Source: Saccharophagus degradans 2-40
Lineage (GTDB): Bacteria > Pseudomonadota > Gammaproteobacteria > Pseudomonadales > Cellvibrionaceae
Direction of reading: 5' to 3'
NCBI RefSeq assembly: GCF_000013665.1
Contig: NC_007912.1
Span: 3,651,501 to 3,715,500 of the forward strand
Length of the DNA: 64,000 nucleotides
Positions 19,601 through 27,639 of this stretch are shown here, piece after piece. The notes beneath the pieces were generated by a model, which was not told the origin of the DNA, ran no database searches, and saw only the letters and a list, made by a program, of their open reading frames with translations. The position numbers and the translations under genes are program-made. How positions within the stretch are numbered: position 1 is the stretch's first letter; the number at the start of each line of letters is the position of its first letter.

Positions 19601-19775
19601 GAATTGCCCAGAAGCCACGGTGCGCAGACACATTGAAGAGCTAACACCTTACGGTATTGTATTTAGCATAGAAAACGACGACTCCTGTGGCTGGCACGTG
19701 GAAAGCTTTTGGACCCGTGCAGTAGAAAATTATCTAGAAAAAAGACAATTGCTTTTTAAAGGAGCAGCACTATGA
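16686..19775 (+). CDS. membrane-anchored P-loop NTPase with periplasmic coiled coil, coupled to an MscS channel
   Basis: A 1029-residue protein of unusual design. A signal-like segment (about 7-25) precedes a long Gln/Glu/Lys-rich, probably coiled-coil periplasmic region (about 45-390). Five or six membrane helices follow (about 395-418, 445-472, 482-502, 526-546, 559-576 and perhaps 606-627). Then comes a cytoplasmic P-loop domain with Walker A 'GDRGIGKSE' (714-722) and a degenerate Walker B 'VLCVENIE' (about 780), and a C-terminal helical region that looks like a winged helix ('LRGMQEIMNCPEATVRRHIEE'). Its stop overlaps the start of the MscS gene by ATGA. The N-terminal part resembles the periplasmic and extra-helix region of MscK/MscM channels. 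I infer that it gates or assembles the small channel using ATP. Confidence 0.8.
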   Translation: MTVTCRYIYRLTAALLLCSSCALAANTPQTQNATPEAPGSQISTAEQVATIEEFYAKRLVGLEPIRAIFPAAWLTETPAWNEEKNKLQQHLAALSQADTTNTSPHELELTQLKLMWVLFTPAERSDLINSAKTQLLAQTNKQNAQKILEQTQAAASEHEKQLQQVKHELAQSEDDREKRLLAIQLGIEKRIELITAKTKLIADAQIAFSQDVSDWKEIQSLISNALDDEHFIPGTRDFTLYRKTLRDRLAASNRAVANKHVFVTTYFRDDMNLPEEEQSFNVQVRETDSDKNVERVNTVLRKRLELSQSEENFIAKKQTLIVDLAVWHKQYRTDLLLLRGKLIKQVIDNNAFSLNNFDPIAVELRTLYASTLFSKWSKAYVKTYGTSKKTSLTFSNITHLLKVLLTTCFIVWLFLKRQLVLDSAKRWCLTRTSNARWRKATALLFGALQELYIFIILFFFGGSVIKILVSVGISSAEMFKPVLNKIVLFFLLLGLIQYVQPFLSQREQRKGRDTHEIAAIEEVFSLVPQVYLYYWLAAGVVASLISQHLNESLLGFHAVNVITFAFAIALLVIIWVRRHTWRTINEKAYNSELWQKISFNARRKPWEPLILLIGGGMGVYRVVWSVLLDRLTELELTRSFQAMVSRAILERQYRKTTTKLYAERFPDKYWRNFHFQTPAEAHWYVERSEHQEVIQAAYENWQSKGKATRLLICGDRGIGKSELISNFLRNEEIKCLHTHIDTGETSVAAVCQRLSLSFLQSRMDTPEDIINALKLMEPQVLCVENIENTILRKVGGFAAYTAVIDIILQTSDKHFWLVTCTSYAWTIVQHGVIGADCFTENIMVEGLSEEALKTAMLARHNDAHPATPDFSQLNFSNPKQGRLRDKLQQQDASEKGEELYFRILWDYTKGNPRQALYYWKASLAWDGLKCTVRLFEIPEHRVLETLQDRALMLLAGLIEHNGLTLRGMQEIMNCPEATVRRHIEELTPYGIVFSIENDDSCGWHVESFWTRAVENYLEKRQLLFKGAAL

Positions 19776-20566
19776 GTTCCGATGCTTATCAAATATTTTC
19801 TGCATTCGATTTTTCTAGAATAAGCCTTTCGGTGATTATTTTAGTGGTCGCTTTTGTCTTGGCGCGCTCGTGTAAAATATTTTCTAACCGTCTGTCTCGC
19901 GGTTTTCCCGATTACCGCTTGCGTATAGAACAGGTAATGACAACGGTAAACTTTATTTTAATTGTCGGTTCTATTGCACTCGCCATATTTTTACTGTTTC
20001 GCAGTAAAGAAGCCGCTTTTGCCATAGCTGGCTCCATTGGTTTAGCGTTTGCCATCGGCGCTAAAGATGTAGCCGCTTCATTGCTCTCTGGCCTTATAGT
20101 GCTGTTCGACCGATCGTTCCGTGTGGGCGACCGCGTTAAATTTGCCGACATTTACGGCGATGTGTTAGCTATTGGCGTTAGGTCTACACGAATACGCACA
20201 TTAGACGATTCCATAGTAACCGTGCCCAACAGCCAATTTATGAATAGCCCTGTCATTAGCGCCAACGCCGGCGCACTGGATATGCAAGTGGAGGTGGAAC
20301 TTTTTGTAAGCCCCGATAGCGATTTAGCATTGGTTGAACAGCTAGTGCGTGAATCGGCAATTGCTAGCCGCAGCATATATTTACACAAACCTATTAAAGT
20401 GCTGTTTAAAGACCAGATAGCTGGCAATATATTTTACACCCGCGTATTGCTAAAAGCCTATGTAATAGAAGTAAACTACGAAAAAAGCTTCGAATCGGAA
20501 GTGACTCAACGCTGCCATGCAGCATTTGCTCAAAACGGTATTAAGCACCCGCAAGGGGTGTACTAA
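19772..20566 (+). CDS. small mechanosensitive channel, MscS family
   Basis: A 264-residue channel. Three membrane helices (about 14-34, 52-70, 75-105) precede the conserved pore and beta-domain sequence 'GSIGLAFAIGAKDVAASLL' and 'FDRSFRVGDRVKF', with 'IRTLDDSIVTVPNSQFM' in the beta domain, all typical of MscS. The start codon overlaps the NTPase stop (ATGA) and 'AAAGGAG' is well placed, so translation is coupled. MscS relieves osmotic pressure in the inner membrane; here the extra helices and periplasmic domain normally fused in MscK-like channels are in the partner protein. A hairpin terminator follows. Confidence 0.93.
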   Translation: MSSDAYQIFSAFDFSRISLSVIILVVAFVLARSCKIFSNRLSRGFPDYRLRIEQVMTTVNFILIVGSIALAIFLLFRSKEAAFAIAGSIGLAFAIGAKDVAASLLSGLIVLFDRSFRVGDRVKFADIYGDVLAIGVRSTRIRTLDDSIVTVPNSQFMNSPVISANAGALDMQVEVELFVSPDSDLALVEQLVRESAIASRSIYLHKPIKVLFKDQIAGNIFYTRVLLKAYVIEVNYEKSFESEVTQRCHAAFAQNGIKHPQGVY

Positions 20567-20575
20567 GCCAAATAG

Positions 20576-20603
20576 CCATGCGGCCAAGTACCGCATGGTT
20601 TCT
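20576..20603 (+). terminator. hairpin terminator after the MscS gene
   Basis: CCATGCGG (20576-20583) and CCGCATGG (20591-20598) form a perfect 8-bp stem with a 7-nt loop, 9 bp after the stop codon and followed by a short TTTCTCC run. Confidence 0.65.
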
Positions 20604-20706
20604 CCACTAACTATCACTATTCACTGCTATTTATAGCCCTTCCCACTTAAGTTGATTAACGCCTTTTCTGAACTATTATAGATATACACTCTACAATAGT
20701 TACCTT

Positions 20707-22038
20707 ATGACTAATCTAACCCCCAAACGGCTACTTATTTCTCGGCTGGAGCTTCTTTTAGGCCTGCTGGCGCTGGCCTCGGTGGCGGCGTTGTTCGTAC
20801 CTGCCGATTGGCTAACACGCGACTACAATTTGCCTATAACAGCGCTTAAAGCAGATATTTACAGCGATCAAGCTATAGGTGGCCAAAGCAACGTTGAGTG
20901 GATAAATGAAGAAGCGCGCGCGTGGCAGTGCACACTCAAACCCGGCTTTGCGGACCCTTTTTGCAGCTTTTTAATCCATTTAGTGGGTAAAGAAGGTAAA
21001 GGATTGGATTTGAGTAAATACACTAATATGACGGTTCACATTAAATACACTGGCCCACCAAAAGGCTTAAGAATATATTTGCGCAACCGCAGCCCCAATT
21101 ACTATGTATTGGGTAACCTAAACAGCACCAAGTACAACACTGTTGAACTAACTAACGCCGAACTAAACAAAATTACGCGCTTTAAACTTGCCGATTTCGG
21201 CGTGGCCGATTGGTGGCTGGCTAGCCACTCCGTACCAGTCGAGTTTTCACAACCAGAATTTAATGATGTAGTACTATTTGAAATACAAACGGGTACTAGC
21301 CTAAAAGATGGAACCTACAACATAGAGCTAACGGAAGTAAGTTGGAGCGGCCCAATTGTTAGCCAAGAAGTTTTGTACCGAGCTATCGTTATTCTGTGGG
21401 CTGCGGTTGTGTTTAGTTTACTGATATATCGACAAGTTAGATTAAACATTCAGTTAAAACAAAAAGCCCAGCAGCAGGAAGAGCTGATCAATATAAATAA
21501 ACTGCTAAATCTGCAAACTCAAAAATTCGAAGAGCTGGCTAAAACAGACATGCTAACCGGCGTCGCGAATCGATTAGGGGTTAGAGAATACTTGTTTGAA
21601 GGGTTGAACAATTGGCGCAACAACCAATCACCTTTTTCGTTAATACTTATCGATATAGATCACTTTAAACTGTTTAACGATACCCACGGCCACGATGTAG
21701 GTGACAAAGTACTTAAGGGCGCTGCGGAAATATTCCGTAACAGTGTTCGCAATACCGATTTAGTGGCCCGCTGGGGAGGCGAAGAATTTATTGTTATTTG
21801 CCCAAACACAGATACACATCAGGCAACGACCGTGGCTGAGAACCTAAGAACCAGGCTCGCCAGCGCAGAGATATTTAATGGTTTAAAAGTAACGGCAAGC
21901 TTTGGCGTTGCCAGCATGAATACCCCAAGCCTAGAGCATTTATTTAAACAAGCCGACGAAGCACTTTACAGCGCAAAAGAGGCGGGCAGAAATAAAGTTG
22001 TAGTCTCTTCAACCTTAGCGAACCTGCCTAGCCTATAA
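20707..22038 (+). CDS. diguanylate cyclase with a periplasmic jelly-roll-like sensor domain
   Basis: A 443-residue inner-membrane enzyme making cyclic di-GMP. TM helices at about 14-32 and 222-243 bracket a ~190-residue periplasmic domain of beta character that resembles carbohydrate-binding galactose-binding-like folds. A coiled coil (about 245-285) leads to the GGDEF domain with 'LIDIDHFKLFNDTHGHD' and the active site 'RWGGEEF' (355-361). The product-inhibition RxxD site (RNTD) lies five residues before GGEEF, so the enzyme should be catalytically active and feedback-inhibited. In a polysaccharide degrader the sensor may read sugars; this is inference. Confidence 0.9.
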   Translation: MTNLTPKRLLISRLELLLGLLALASVAALFVPADWLTRDYNLPITALKADIYSDQAIGGQSNVEWINEEARAWQCTLKPGFADPFCSFLIHLVGKEGKGLDLSKYTNMTVHIKYTGPPKGLRIYLRNRSPNYYVLGNLNSTKYNTVELTNAELNKITRFKLADFGVADWWLASHSVPVEFSQPEFNDVVLFEIQTGTSLKDGTYNIELTEVSWSGPIVSQEVLYRAIVILWAAVVFSLLIYRQVRLNIQLKQKAQQQEELININKLLNLQTQKFEELAKTDMLTGVANRLGVREYLFEGLNNWRNNQSPFSLILIDIDHFKLFNDTHGHDVGDKVLKGAAEIFRNSVRNTDLVARWGGEEFIVICPNTDTHQATTVAENLRTRLASAEIFNGLKVTASFGVASMNTPSLEHLFKQADEALYSAKEAGRNKVVVSSTLANLPSL

Positions 22039-22081
22039 CCTATAACCTATAACTAAGAGCTAAGCGCTAAGCTGCAGCGTT

Positions 22082-22112
22082 ATTAATAGGGGAATCTAGT
22101 TCCCCTATTAAT
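22082..22112. terminator. bidirectional hairpin between convergent genes
   Basis: A perfect inverted repeat of 12-13 bp (22082-22094 with 22100-22112) with a 5-nt loop. It lies between the converging diguanylate cyclase and HopJ-family genes. A second small hairpin with a T6-type centre (22128-22141) follows. Neither has a classic T tail on the + strand. Confidence 0.6.
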
Positions 22113-22164
22113 GGAGGGTTATAACGAGCTAATTTTTTAGCCCGCGGCCGCCGTCAATTAACGA

Positions 22165-22527
22165 CTAGGCTTTAGCCGTTAACGCTTGGCCATCAAATTT
22201 AATACCATTCCAACCATACTCGATAAAATTGCGAATATTCGCGTGATCATCGCCTTCGGGGTTACCCAGTACATCTTCTCGATAGTATTTACCAAACAGC
22301 GCAAGCGTTGTGGATTCAGACAAATTATTTAATTGCGCAAAAGCAAATATTTTACAGCTGCCAGCGTTAGTACCAGCTTCATTTTCGGTATCGCCATTCT
22401 TAAATGCCGTGGGCGTATAATCGTAGTTGTGTTCAATAACCGCCATGGTTTGCTCAAACTCTACTTCGGTAAGGGCGCGGTTTATATGAGTTAAGAATGC
22501 GGTTAAATCTTTGGTTTCTGCGGTCAT
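22165..22527 (-). CDS. HopJ-family (type III effector HopJ domain) protein
   Basis: A 120-residue single-domain protein with the family hallmark 'YDYTPTAFKNGDTENEAGTN' followed by 'GSCKIFAFAQLNNLS' and 'FGKYYREDVL'. The family is named after a Pseudomonas syringae effector, but short members are widespread in free-living marine bacteria without a type III system, so a housekeeping role is more likely. No secretion signal is visible. The biochemical function is not known to me. Confidence 0.85.
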   Translation of the reverse strand: MTAETKDLTAFLTHINRALTEVEFEQTMAVIEHNYDYTPTAFKNGDTENEAGTNAGSCKIFAFAQLNNLSESTTLALFGKYYREDVLGNPEGDDHANIRNFIEYGWNGIKFDGQALTAKA

Positions 22528-22600
22528 AGTAAGGTTCTTAAATTACTCTTAAATGTAGTTAATAAATAAATGGTATGCTCAATATGCTTTAACAAGTAGC

Positions 22601-24781
22601 CTACCTGCGTTTGGCACGGCCTTTGCGCACTGGCGCCTTACCCACGGGCCTTGCTTTAGCGCCACCTTTAATTTGGCTGGCAAACGGCACCAAGGCTTTG
22701 GGGCCATTACCAATTAAGTCTTTTCTGCCCATGCGAATAAATTCTTCGCGCAACATATCCCAGTTTGCTTGATCGTGGTAACGCAACACGGCTTTCTGAA
22801 AGCGACGCTGTTTTAAGTCGCGCGGGGTACGCACGCTATCGCTTTTGTAGGTTACTTTTTTAAGTGGGTTTTTCTCGGAATGGTACATGGCCGTGGCCAA
22901 ACTCATTGGCGAGGGGTAGAAGGTTTGTACTTGATCCAAGCTGTAATTATTGTCTTTTAACCACAGGGCAAGGTTAACCATATCTTCATCTTCACAGCCT
23001 GGGTGTGCGGCTATAAAGTACGGAATAAGGTATTGTTTTTTACCCGCTTCTTTCGAGTATTTATCAAATAACTTTTTAAACTCAAAAAAGGTACCAATGC
23101 CCGGCTTCATCATTTTTTGTAGCGGGCCATCTTCGGTGTGCTCGGGGGCAATTTTTAAGTAGCCGCCCACGTGGTGAGTAACCAATTCTTTAATATACTC
23201 TGGGTCTTCTACGGCCAAGTCATAGCGCAAGCCAGAGGCAATGGCGACCTTTTTAATGCCGGGTATTTTGCGCGCTTTGCGGTACAAATTTGTTGTTGGC
23301 GAGTGGTCGGTAACCAAGTTTTTACATATTGTTGGGTACACGCAAGACAAACGACGGCAGGCGGCGTGGATTTGCTCGTCTTTGCAGTTAAGCATATACA
23401 TGTTGGCCGTAGGCCCGCCTAAATCCGAAATGGTGCCACTAAAGCCCGGAACTTTATCGCGAATATCTTCTATCTCGCGCAAAATACTTTCTTCCGAGCG
23501 GCTTTGAATAACGCGGCCTTCGTGCTCGGTAATAGAACAAAAAGTACAGCCACCAAAACACCCGCGCATAATATTTACCGACGTTTTAATCATGTCGTAA
23601 GCGGGTATTTTATTTTTACCGTAGCTTGGGTGCGGTACGCGCGCATAAGGCAGCGCAAATACAGCGTCCATTTCTGGGGTAGATAACGGAATAGGTGGCG
23701 GGTTTACCCACACTTCGCGCTTGCCATGCTTTTGCACCAGTGTGCGCGCATTTTGCGGGTTAGATTCTAAGTGCAATACCCGCGACGCGTGGGAATAAAG
23801 CGCGCGATCTTTGCTTACCTTTTCGAAGGACGGCAAACGTATTGCAGTTTTGTCGTCATCTAGGTTGGCTTTTCTGTGCAATGGCATAGGAATAATGCGG
23901 ATGGGCTCTATTTGGGGCTCTTCCATCATTAAATCTCTTTCACCACCCTGCACTGCCGCTTGGTTGGCGTTAGATTTACACTCGCCATCACCAGTTTTAT
24001 TGCCCATCCCTTCCATGGCGTAAGGATTGGGTATTTCATCAATATTTTTAGGCCAGTCGATACGGGTAGAGTCAATTACACTCCAGCCTTCGGGCACTTC
24101 GTTGCGAATAATAGTAGTGCCGCGAATTGATGTTAAATCTTCTATTTTTTCGCCAGCCCCTAGCGCCACGGCCAATTCAATAATGGCGCGCTCAGCATTG
24201 CCGTACAGCAATATATCTGCACCGGAATCCACCAGTACAGAGCGGCGAACCTCATCGCTCCAATAATCGTATTGCGCTATGCGGCGTAAACTCGCCTCTA
24301 TACCGCCCAATATAATTGGTACGCCTTTATATGCTTCGCGACAGCGGTGGCTATATACCGTTACCGCTCGTTCAGGGCGTTTACCGCCTTCATTATTGGG
24401 CGTGTAAGCATCGTCGTGGCGCATACGCAAGTCGGCGGTGTAGCGGTTGATCATGGAATCCATGTTGCCCGCCGTTATGCCAAAAAATAGGTTGGGCTCG
24501 CCCAATACCCGAAAAGACTCCACGTCGGTCCAGTCTGGCTGCGCAATCATACCTACACGAAAGCCCTGCGCCTCTAGCAAGCGGCCTATAAGGGCACCCC
24601 CAAAGCTTGGGTGATCAACGTAGGCATCGCCATTTACAATAATAATGTCGCAACTATCCCAGCCCAGCTCATCCATTTCGGCACGGCTCATAGGCAGGAA
24701 CGGCGCGGGGTCGAAGCAAGATGCCCAGTATTTAGGAAAGGATTGAAGCTGTGGGGCGACTTTTATAGGTTGCATATGCAC
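22601..24781 (-). CDS. ygiQ: YgiQ family radical SAM protein
   Basis: A 726-residue radical SAM protein. The N-terminal '[33 protein letters not shown]' region, shown only in part by its key words, is characteristic of YgiQ. The SAM cluster is '[16 protein letters not shown]' (CxxxCxxC, about residue 410-418). The C-terminus is rich in Lys/Arg ([13 protein letters not shown]). The function of YgiQ is unknown; length and order match the family. The second in-frame Met (residue 3) is an equally possible start. Confidence 0.94.
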   Translation of the reverse strand: MHMQPIKVAPQLQSFPKYWASCFDPAPFLPMSRAEMDELGWDSCDIIIVNGDAYVDHPSFGGALIGRLLEAQGFRVGMIAQPDWTDVESFRVLGEPNLFFGITAGNMDSMINRYTADLRMRHDDAYTPNNEGGKRPERAVTVYSHRCREAYKGVPIILGGIEASLRRIAQYDYWSDEVRRSVLVDSGADILLYGNAERAIIELAVALGAGEKIEDLTSIRGTTIIRNEVPEGWSVIDSTRIDWPKNIDEIPNPYAMEGMGNKTGDGECKSNANQAAVQGGERDLMMEEPQIEPIRIIPMPLHRKANLDDDKTAIRLPSFEKVSKDRALYSHASRVLHLESNPQNARTLVQKHGKREVWVNPPPIPLSTPEMDAVFALPYARVPHPSYGKNKIPAYDMIKTSVNIMRGCFGGCTFCSITEHEGRVIQSRSEESILREIEDIRDKVPGFSGTISDLGGPTANMYMLNCKDEQIHAACRRLSCVYPTICKNLVTDHSPTTNLYRKARKIPGIKKVAIASGLRYDLAVEDPEYIKELVTHHVGGYLKIAPEHTEDGPLQKMMKPGIGTFFEFKKLFDKYSKEAGKKQYLIPYFIAAHPGCEDEDMVNLALWLKDNNYSLDQVQTFYPSPMSLATAMYHSEKNPLKKVTYKSDSVRTPRDLKQRRFQKAVLRYHDQANWDMLREEFIRMGRKDLIGNGPKALVPFASQIKGGAKARPVGKAPVRKGRAKRR

Positions 24782-24883
24782 ATCAATTAGAAAAAAGAGG
24801 CGCGCATTGTACCCTAGTTAATGGCCGCAGAAGAGGGGCTAAAGTGTAAAAACGTCTATTTTTTGTACTGCAATGAGCAACCG

Positions 24884-25009
24884 CTACTCTACCTTGTAGC
24901 CCATGCCATATACAGAGTGAATTAAATCACCGCCACCCCCTGCTTTATTAAACAGCGACAGGCACAACTCCAAATCCAACAGTGCTACCATACGCAGCCA
25001 ATTCACTGC
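24884..25009 (-). pseudogene. possible remnant of an OmpR-type response-regulator C-terminus
   Basis: The last ~40 residues of a minus-strand frame end in 'GGDLIHSVYGMGYKVE' and a stop. This resembles the beta-hairpin end of the OmpR/PhoB DNA-binding domain ('LIxTVxGxGYxLE'), with a 'VNWLRM' segment a plausible distance upstream. The frame has no recognisable receiver domain and runs into the DUF3820 gene on the other strand, so at most a 3' fragment of a regulator survives. A chance match is possible. Confidence 0.35.
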
Positions 25010-25022
25010 ACCTAACATCACC

Positions 25023-25238
25023 ATGCTAGAAAAAGCCCACCTACTAAAAATTGCTCGCACCAAAATGCCTTTCGGCAAATATGGCGGTCGTTTACTCATA
25101 GATCTGCCAGAAGAGTATCTGTTGTGGTTTCAGCACAAAGGCTGGCCACAAGGCGAGCTTGGCACGCTACTTGGCATTACTTTAGAAATTAAGATTAACG
25201 GCCTAGAGCATATTATTGAGCCATTAAAAGAAAAGTAG
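25023..25238 (+). CDS. DUF3820 family small protein
   Basis: A 71-residue cytoplasmic protein with 'KMPFGKYGGRLLIDLPEEYLLW' and 'GELGTLLG', the compact DUF3820 signature. Proteins of this family resemble a piece found next to exonuclease-like domains; no activity is established. It stands alone, between the regulator remnant and a TonB receptor gene. Confidence 0.85.
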   Translation: MLEKAHLLKIARTKMPFGKYGGRLLIDLPEEYLLWFQHKGWPQGELGTLLGITLEIKINGLEHIIEPLKEK

Positions 25239-25427
25239 CGCCCCAATATGCACTATTATTACGCATACGCTTTATACCCTCTAAAGGTGCCCAAATGCGT
25301 CTATACTTAGCCTAAGAGGCTGATTTAACGCCGCCACCAAATGCATACATTCCGCGCCAGCATAGTGATTTAGCCTGCGCAGCCTTATAGCCCCAACACT
25401 TAAAGAGCCTAATAGCGCCTAGCCCCC

Positions 25428-27488
25428 ATGATAAGACAAATACTAGCGTCGCGTTTTAAGGTGCTTACTTTAGCAATAGGTATTGCACTGGCGAACGAAG
25501 GTTATGCCAAACAAGAAGAAGCTCACGATTCTTCCTTGCTAAGCATGAGCCTTGCACAGTTACTTGATATAGAAGTAACAGGGCCAACACGCGACGAGCA
25601 AACCTTCAGGCTGGCGCCTGCAGCGGTATCGGTTTTTACCCATACCGAAATCGCAGCTATGGGGTTAGCTACTCTCGATCAGCTAGTTAATTTCGCGCCT
25701 GGCTATCAATCTAATCGCAATGGCGGCAGCCCAATTTACGCTCCCTACACATCTCGCGCCCGTCGCATAAGCGGGTCAAGCTCTGAAATATTATTATTGG
25801 TAGATGGCCAACGTATTAATGACCCGCGTACAAGTGGCGCGTCGAGTATTGTGCCTCAGTTCCCACTGGCTAATATTGAGCGCATTGAGTTTATTCGAGG
25901 GCCAGGTTCTGCCCTGTATGGCTCCAATGCCATGCAAGGCGTTATTAATATTGTTACCCTCTCGAATCAAAACCGAGCCTCTTTGGAAGTGGGTAGTTTT
26001 GACCACACAGCGCTTAACTTTTTTAATTCACAGCAAGTTGCACATATCCAAATAGACAGCTTTCTGGATATACAACAGGATGGCGGCGACAATTACAACA
26101 TTCCTTCTAGCACCTCGCCCGATGGAACTGTAGCCACACAGGACCCGAAAAGTCGGTTGAGCCTTAATATAAAAGCGCAAAAAAATAATACCCAGCTTAA
26201 ACTCCAACACTACGCTGCAGAAGCTGAAGACTTTTACCTAAATGGCGGCATTGCCAACGGCGTAAACAAACACAAAAGCGAACTAAGCGCATTGGAACTA
26301 GTGCAAACTTTTCGTTTAGACAACAGCTCGTCAATGATAAGTGCAAATTACACGCGCTCGAGCACACTAAGAATTCAACAGTTACTGCCCGCTGGTAGCA
26401 TGAGGGACATGAGCACTCCATCTAGCGATGCACCGTTTACAGGCGGCACTAAAGATAATGTGTATAGCGAATATGAATTGCAGTGGACAAATAACTGGCA
26501 ATTAAACAGTGCCAATAAACTGCAGTTTGGAGCAAGCTACCGCCATATAGACTCTCCAGAATTACAGGTGACCACCAACTACGATATAAAAGCGTTTATT
26601 GCGCGCGAGTTTCCCATTACCTACTACGGCAAACAAACCGACGGCCCGCCAGCACAGCATGCATCCACGCGGGATATTCTAGGTGTTTACTTACAACATC
26701 AAACCACCGTTGCCGACAAGCTACACATCACCCTCGGTGCTCGCCACGATGAGTTTTCGAACATAGGCAATAGGCTTAGCCCACGCTTAGCGTTGGTGTA
26801 CACGCCAACAGACGCCAACACGTTTAAATACTTGTACGCCGAAGCCTACCGAGCGCCCTCAGAAGCCGAGCTAAATTTAACCGATAACCCACAGTTTTTA
26901 GGCAACCCAAACTTACAACCCGAGGTGGTAACAACATCCGAAATAATTTGGATATTTCAATGTGAAAAATACAGCCTAACCAGCGGTATTTTCGAACATC
27001 AATTTACAAACGCAATAGTGCAGCAAAGCATTGGTGAGCGCACCCAGCAGAACTTCAACATGGACCAAAGCCCTGTGCGCGGCGCAGAGCTCGAACTAGC
27101 GCTACAGGCAACACCTAAACTTTTTGTGCGCGCCAACACCACCGCGATTTGGGATAAACCAGAAACCTCTTACCGCGAAGCTAGCCGTCTGGCTTCTTTA
27201 ATGGTGAGCTACCAGCACCAACAATGGAATGCGAATGTAGGCGCCTACTGGCACGGCGAAACGGAAATGGCCACCAACGGCGACGACTCGCAGCGCACCC
27301 AAGTAGATGCATTCACACTTGCAACAGCCAAATTAAGTAGAGCCATTAATTCACAGTTAAATGTTTACCTTAAGGCCTACAATGTATTTGATAGCAACAT
27401 AGCTACCGCCCCAGAAAGTTCAAGCTTGCAACAAGGTATCCCCAATAGAGGTCGTAGCATACAACTCGGGTTTACCTACCACTTTTAA
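25428..27488 (+). CDS. TonB-dependent receptor (third)
   Basis: A 686-residue outer-membrane receptor. A signal peptide (about 1-27, ending NEGYAK) is followed by 'LLSMSLAQLLDIEVTGPTR', the N-terminal motif of the colicin I/BtuB-like group, then a plug (about 50-180) with 'SEILLLVDGQRINDPR' and 'IRGPGSALYGSNAMQGVIN'. The barrel ends in a terminal phenylalanine (LGFTYHF). No Fur box or cobalamin riboswitch is visible in the 189 bp upstream, so metal or vitamin substrates are not specially supported. It stands alone with no transport partners nearby. Confidence 0.93.
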   Translation: MIRQILASRFKVLTLAIGIALANEGYAKQEEAHDSSLLSMSLAQLLDIEVTGPTRDEQTFRLAPAAVSVFTHTEIAAMGLATLDQLVNFAPGYQSNRNGGSPIYAPYTSRARRISGSSSEILLLVDGQRINDPRTSGASSIVPQFPLANIERIEFIRGPGSALYGSNAMQGVINIVTLSNQNRASLEVGSFDHTALNFFNSQQVAHIQIDSFLDIQQDGGDNYNIPSSTSPDGTVATQDPKSRLSLNIKAQKNNTQLKLQHYAAEAEDFYLNGGIANGVNKHKSELSALELVQTFRLDNSSSMISANYTRSSTLRIQQLLPAGSMRDMSTPSSDAPFTGGTKDNVYSEYELQWTNNWQLNSANKLQFGASYRHIDSPELQVTTNYDIKAFIAREFPITYYGKQTDGPPAQHASTRDILGVYLQHQTTVADKLHITLGARHDEFSNIGNRLSPRLALVYTPTDANTFKYLYAEAYRAPSEAELNLTDNPQFLGNPNLQPEVVTTSEIIWIFQCEKYSLTSGIFEHQFTNAIVQQSIGERTQQNFNMDQSPVRGAELELALQATPKLFVRANTTAIWDKPETSYREASRLASLMVSYQHQQWNANVGAYWHGETEMATNGDDSQRTQVDAFTLATAKLSRAINSQLNVYLKAYNVFDSNIATAPESSSLQQGIPNRGRSIQLGFTYHF

Positions 27489-27639
27489 CGCCATTCATAC
27501 CACTGGGCCACGCCCGCATCTAATTGGTGTACACTAGCCATCGTTTTACATCACTCACAATGTAACAGTAAGTTAACTGTTTACGGCTGCCCCACAGCAC
27601 TCTAGCGTGCTTTGCGCCATTAAATATAAGGATGCATTT

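Noticed and set aside
22165-22527. Evidence for a type III secretion system from the HopJ-family gene
   Set aside because: No secretion, chaperone or needle genes are near it, and this family is common in bacteria without type III secretion.
25239-25427. A cobalamin riboswitch upstream of the third TonB receptor
   Set aside because: The conserved B12-box and core pairings are not visible in the 189-bp leader, which also seems too short.
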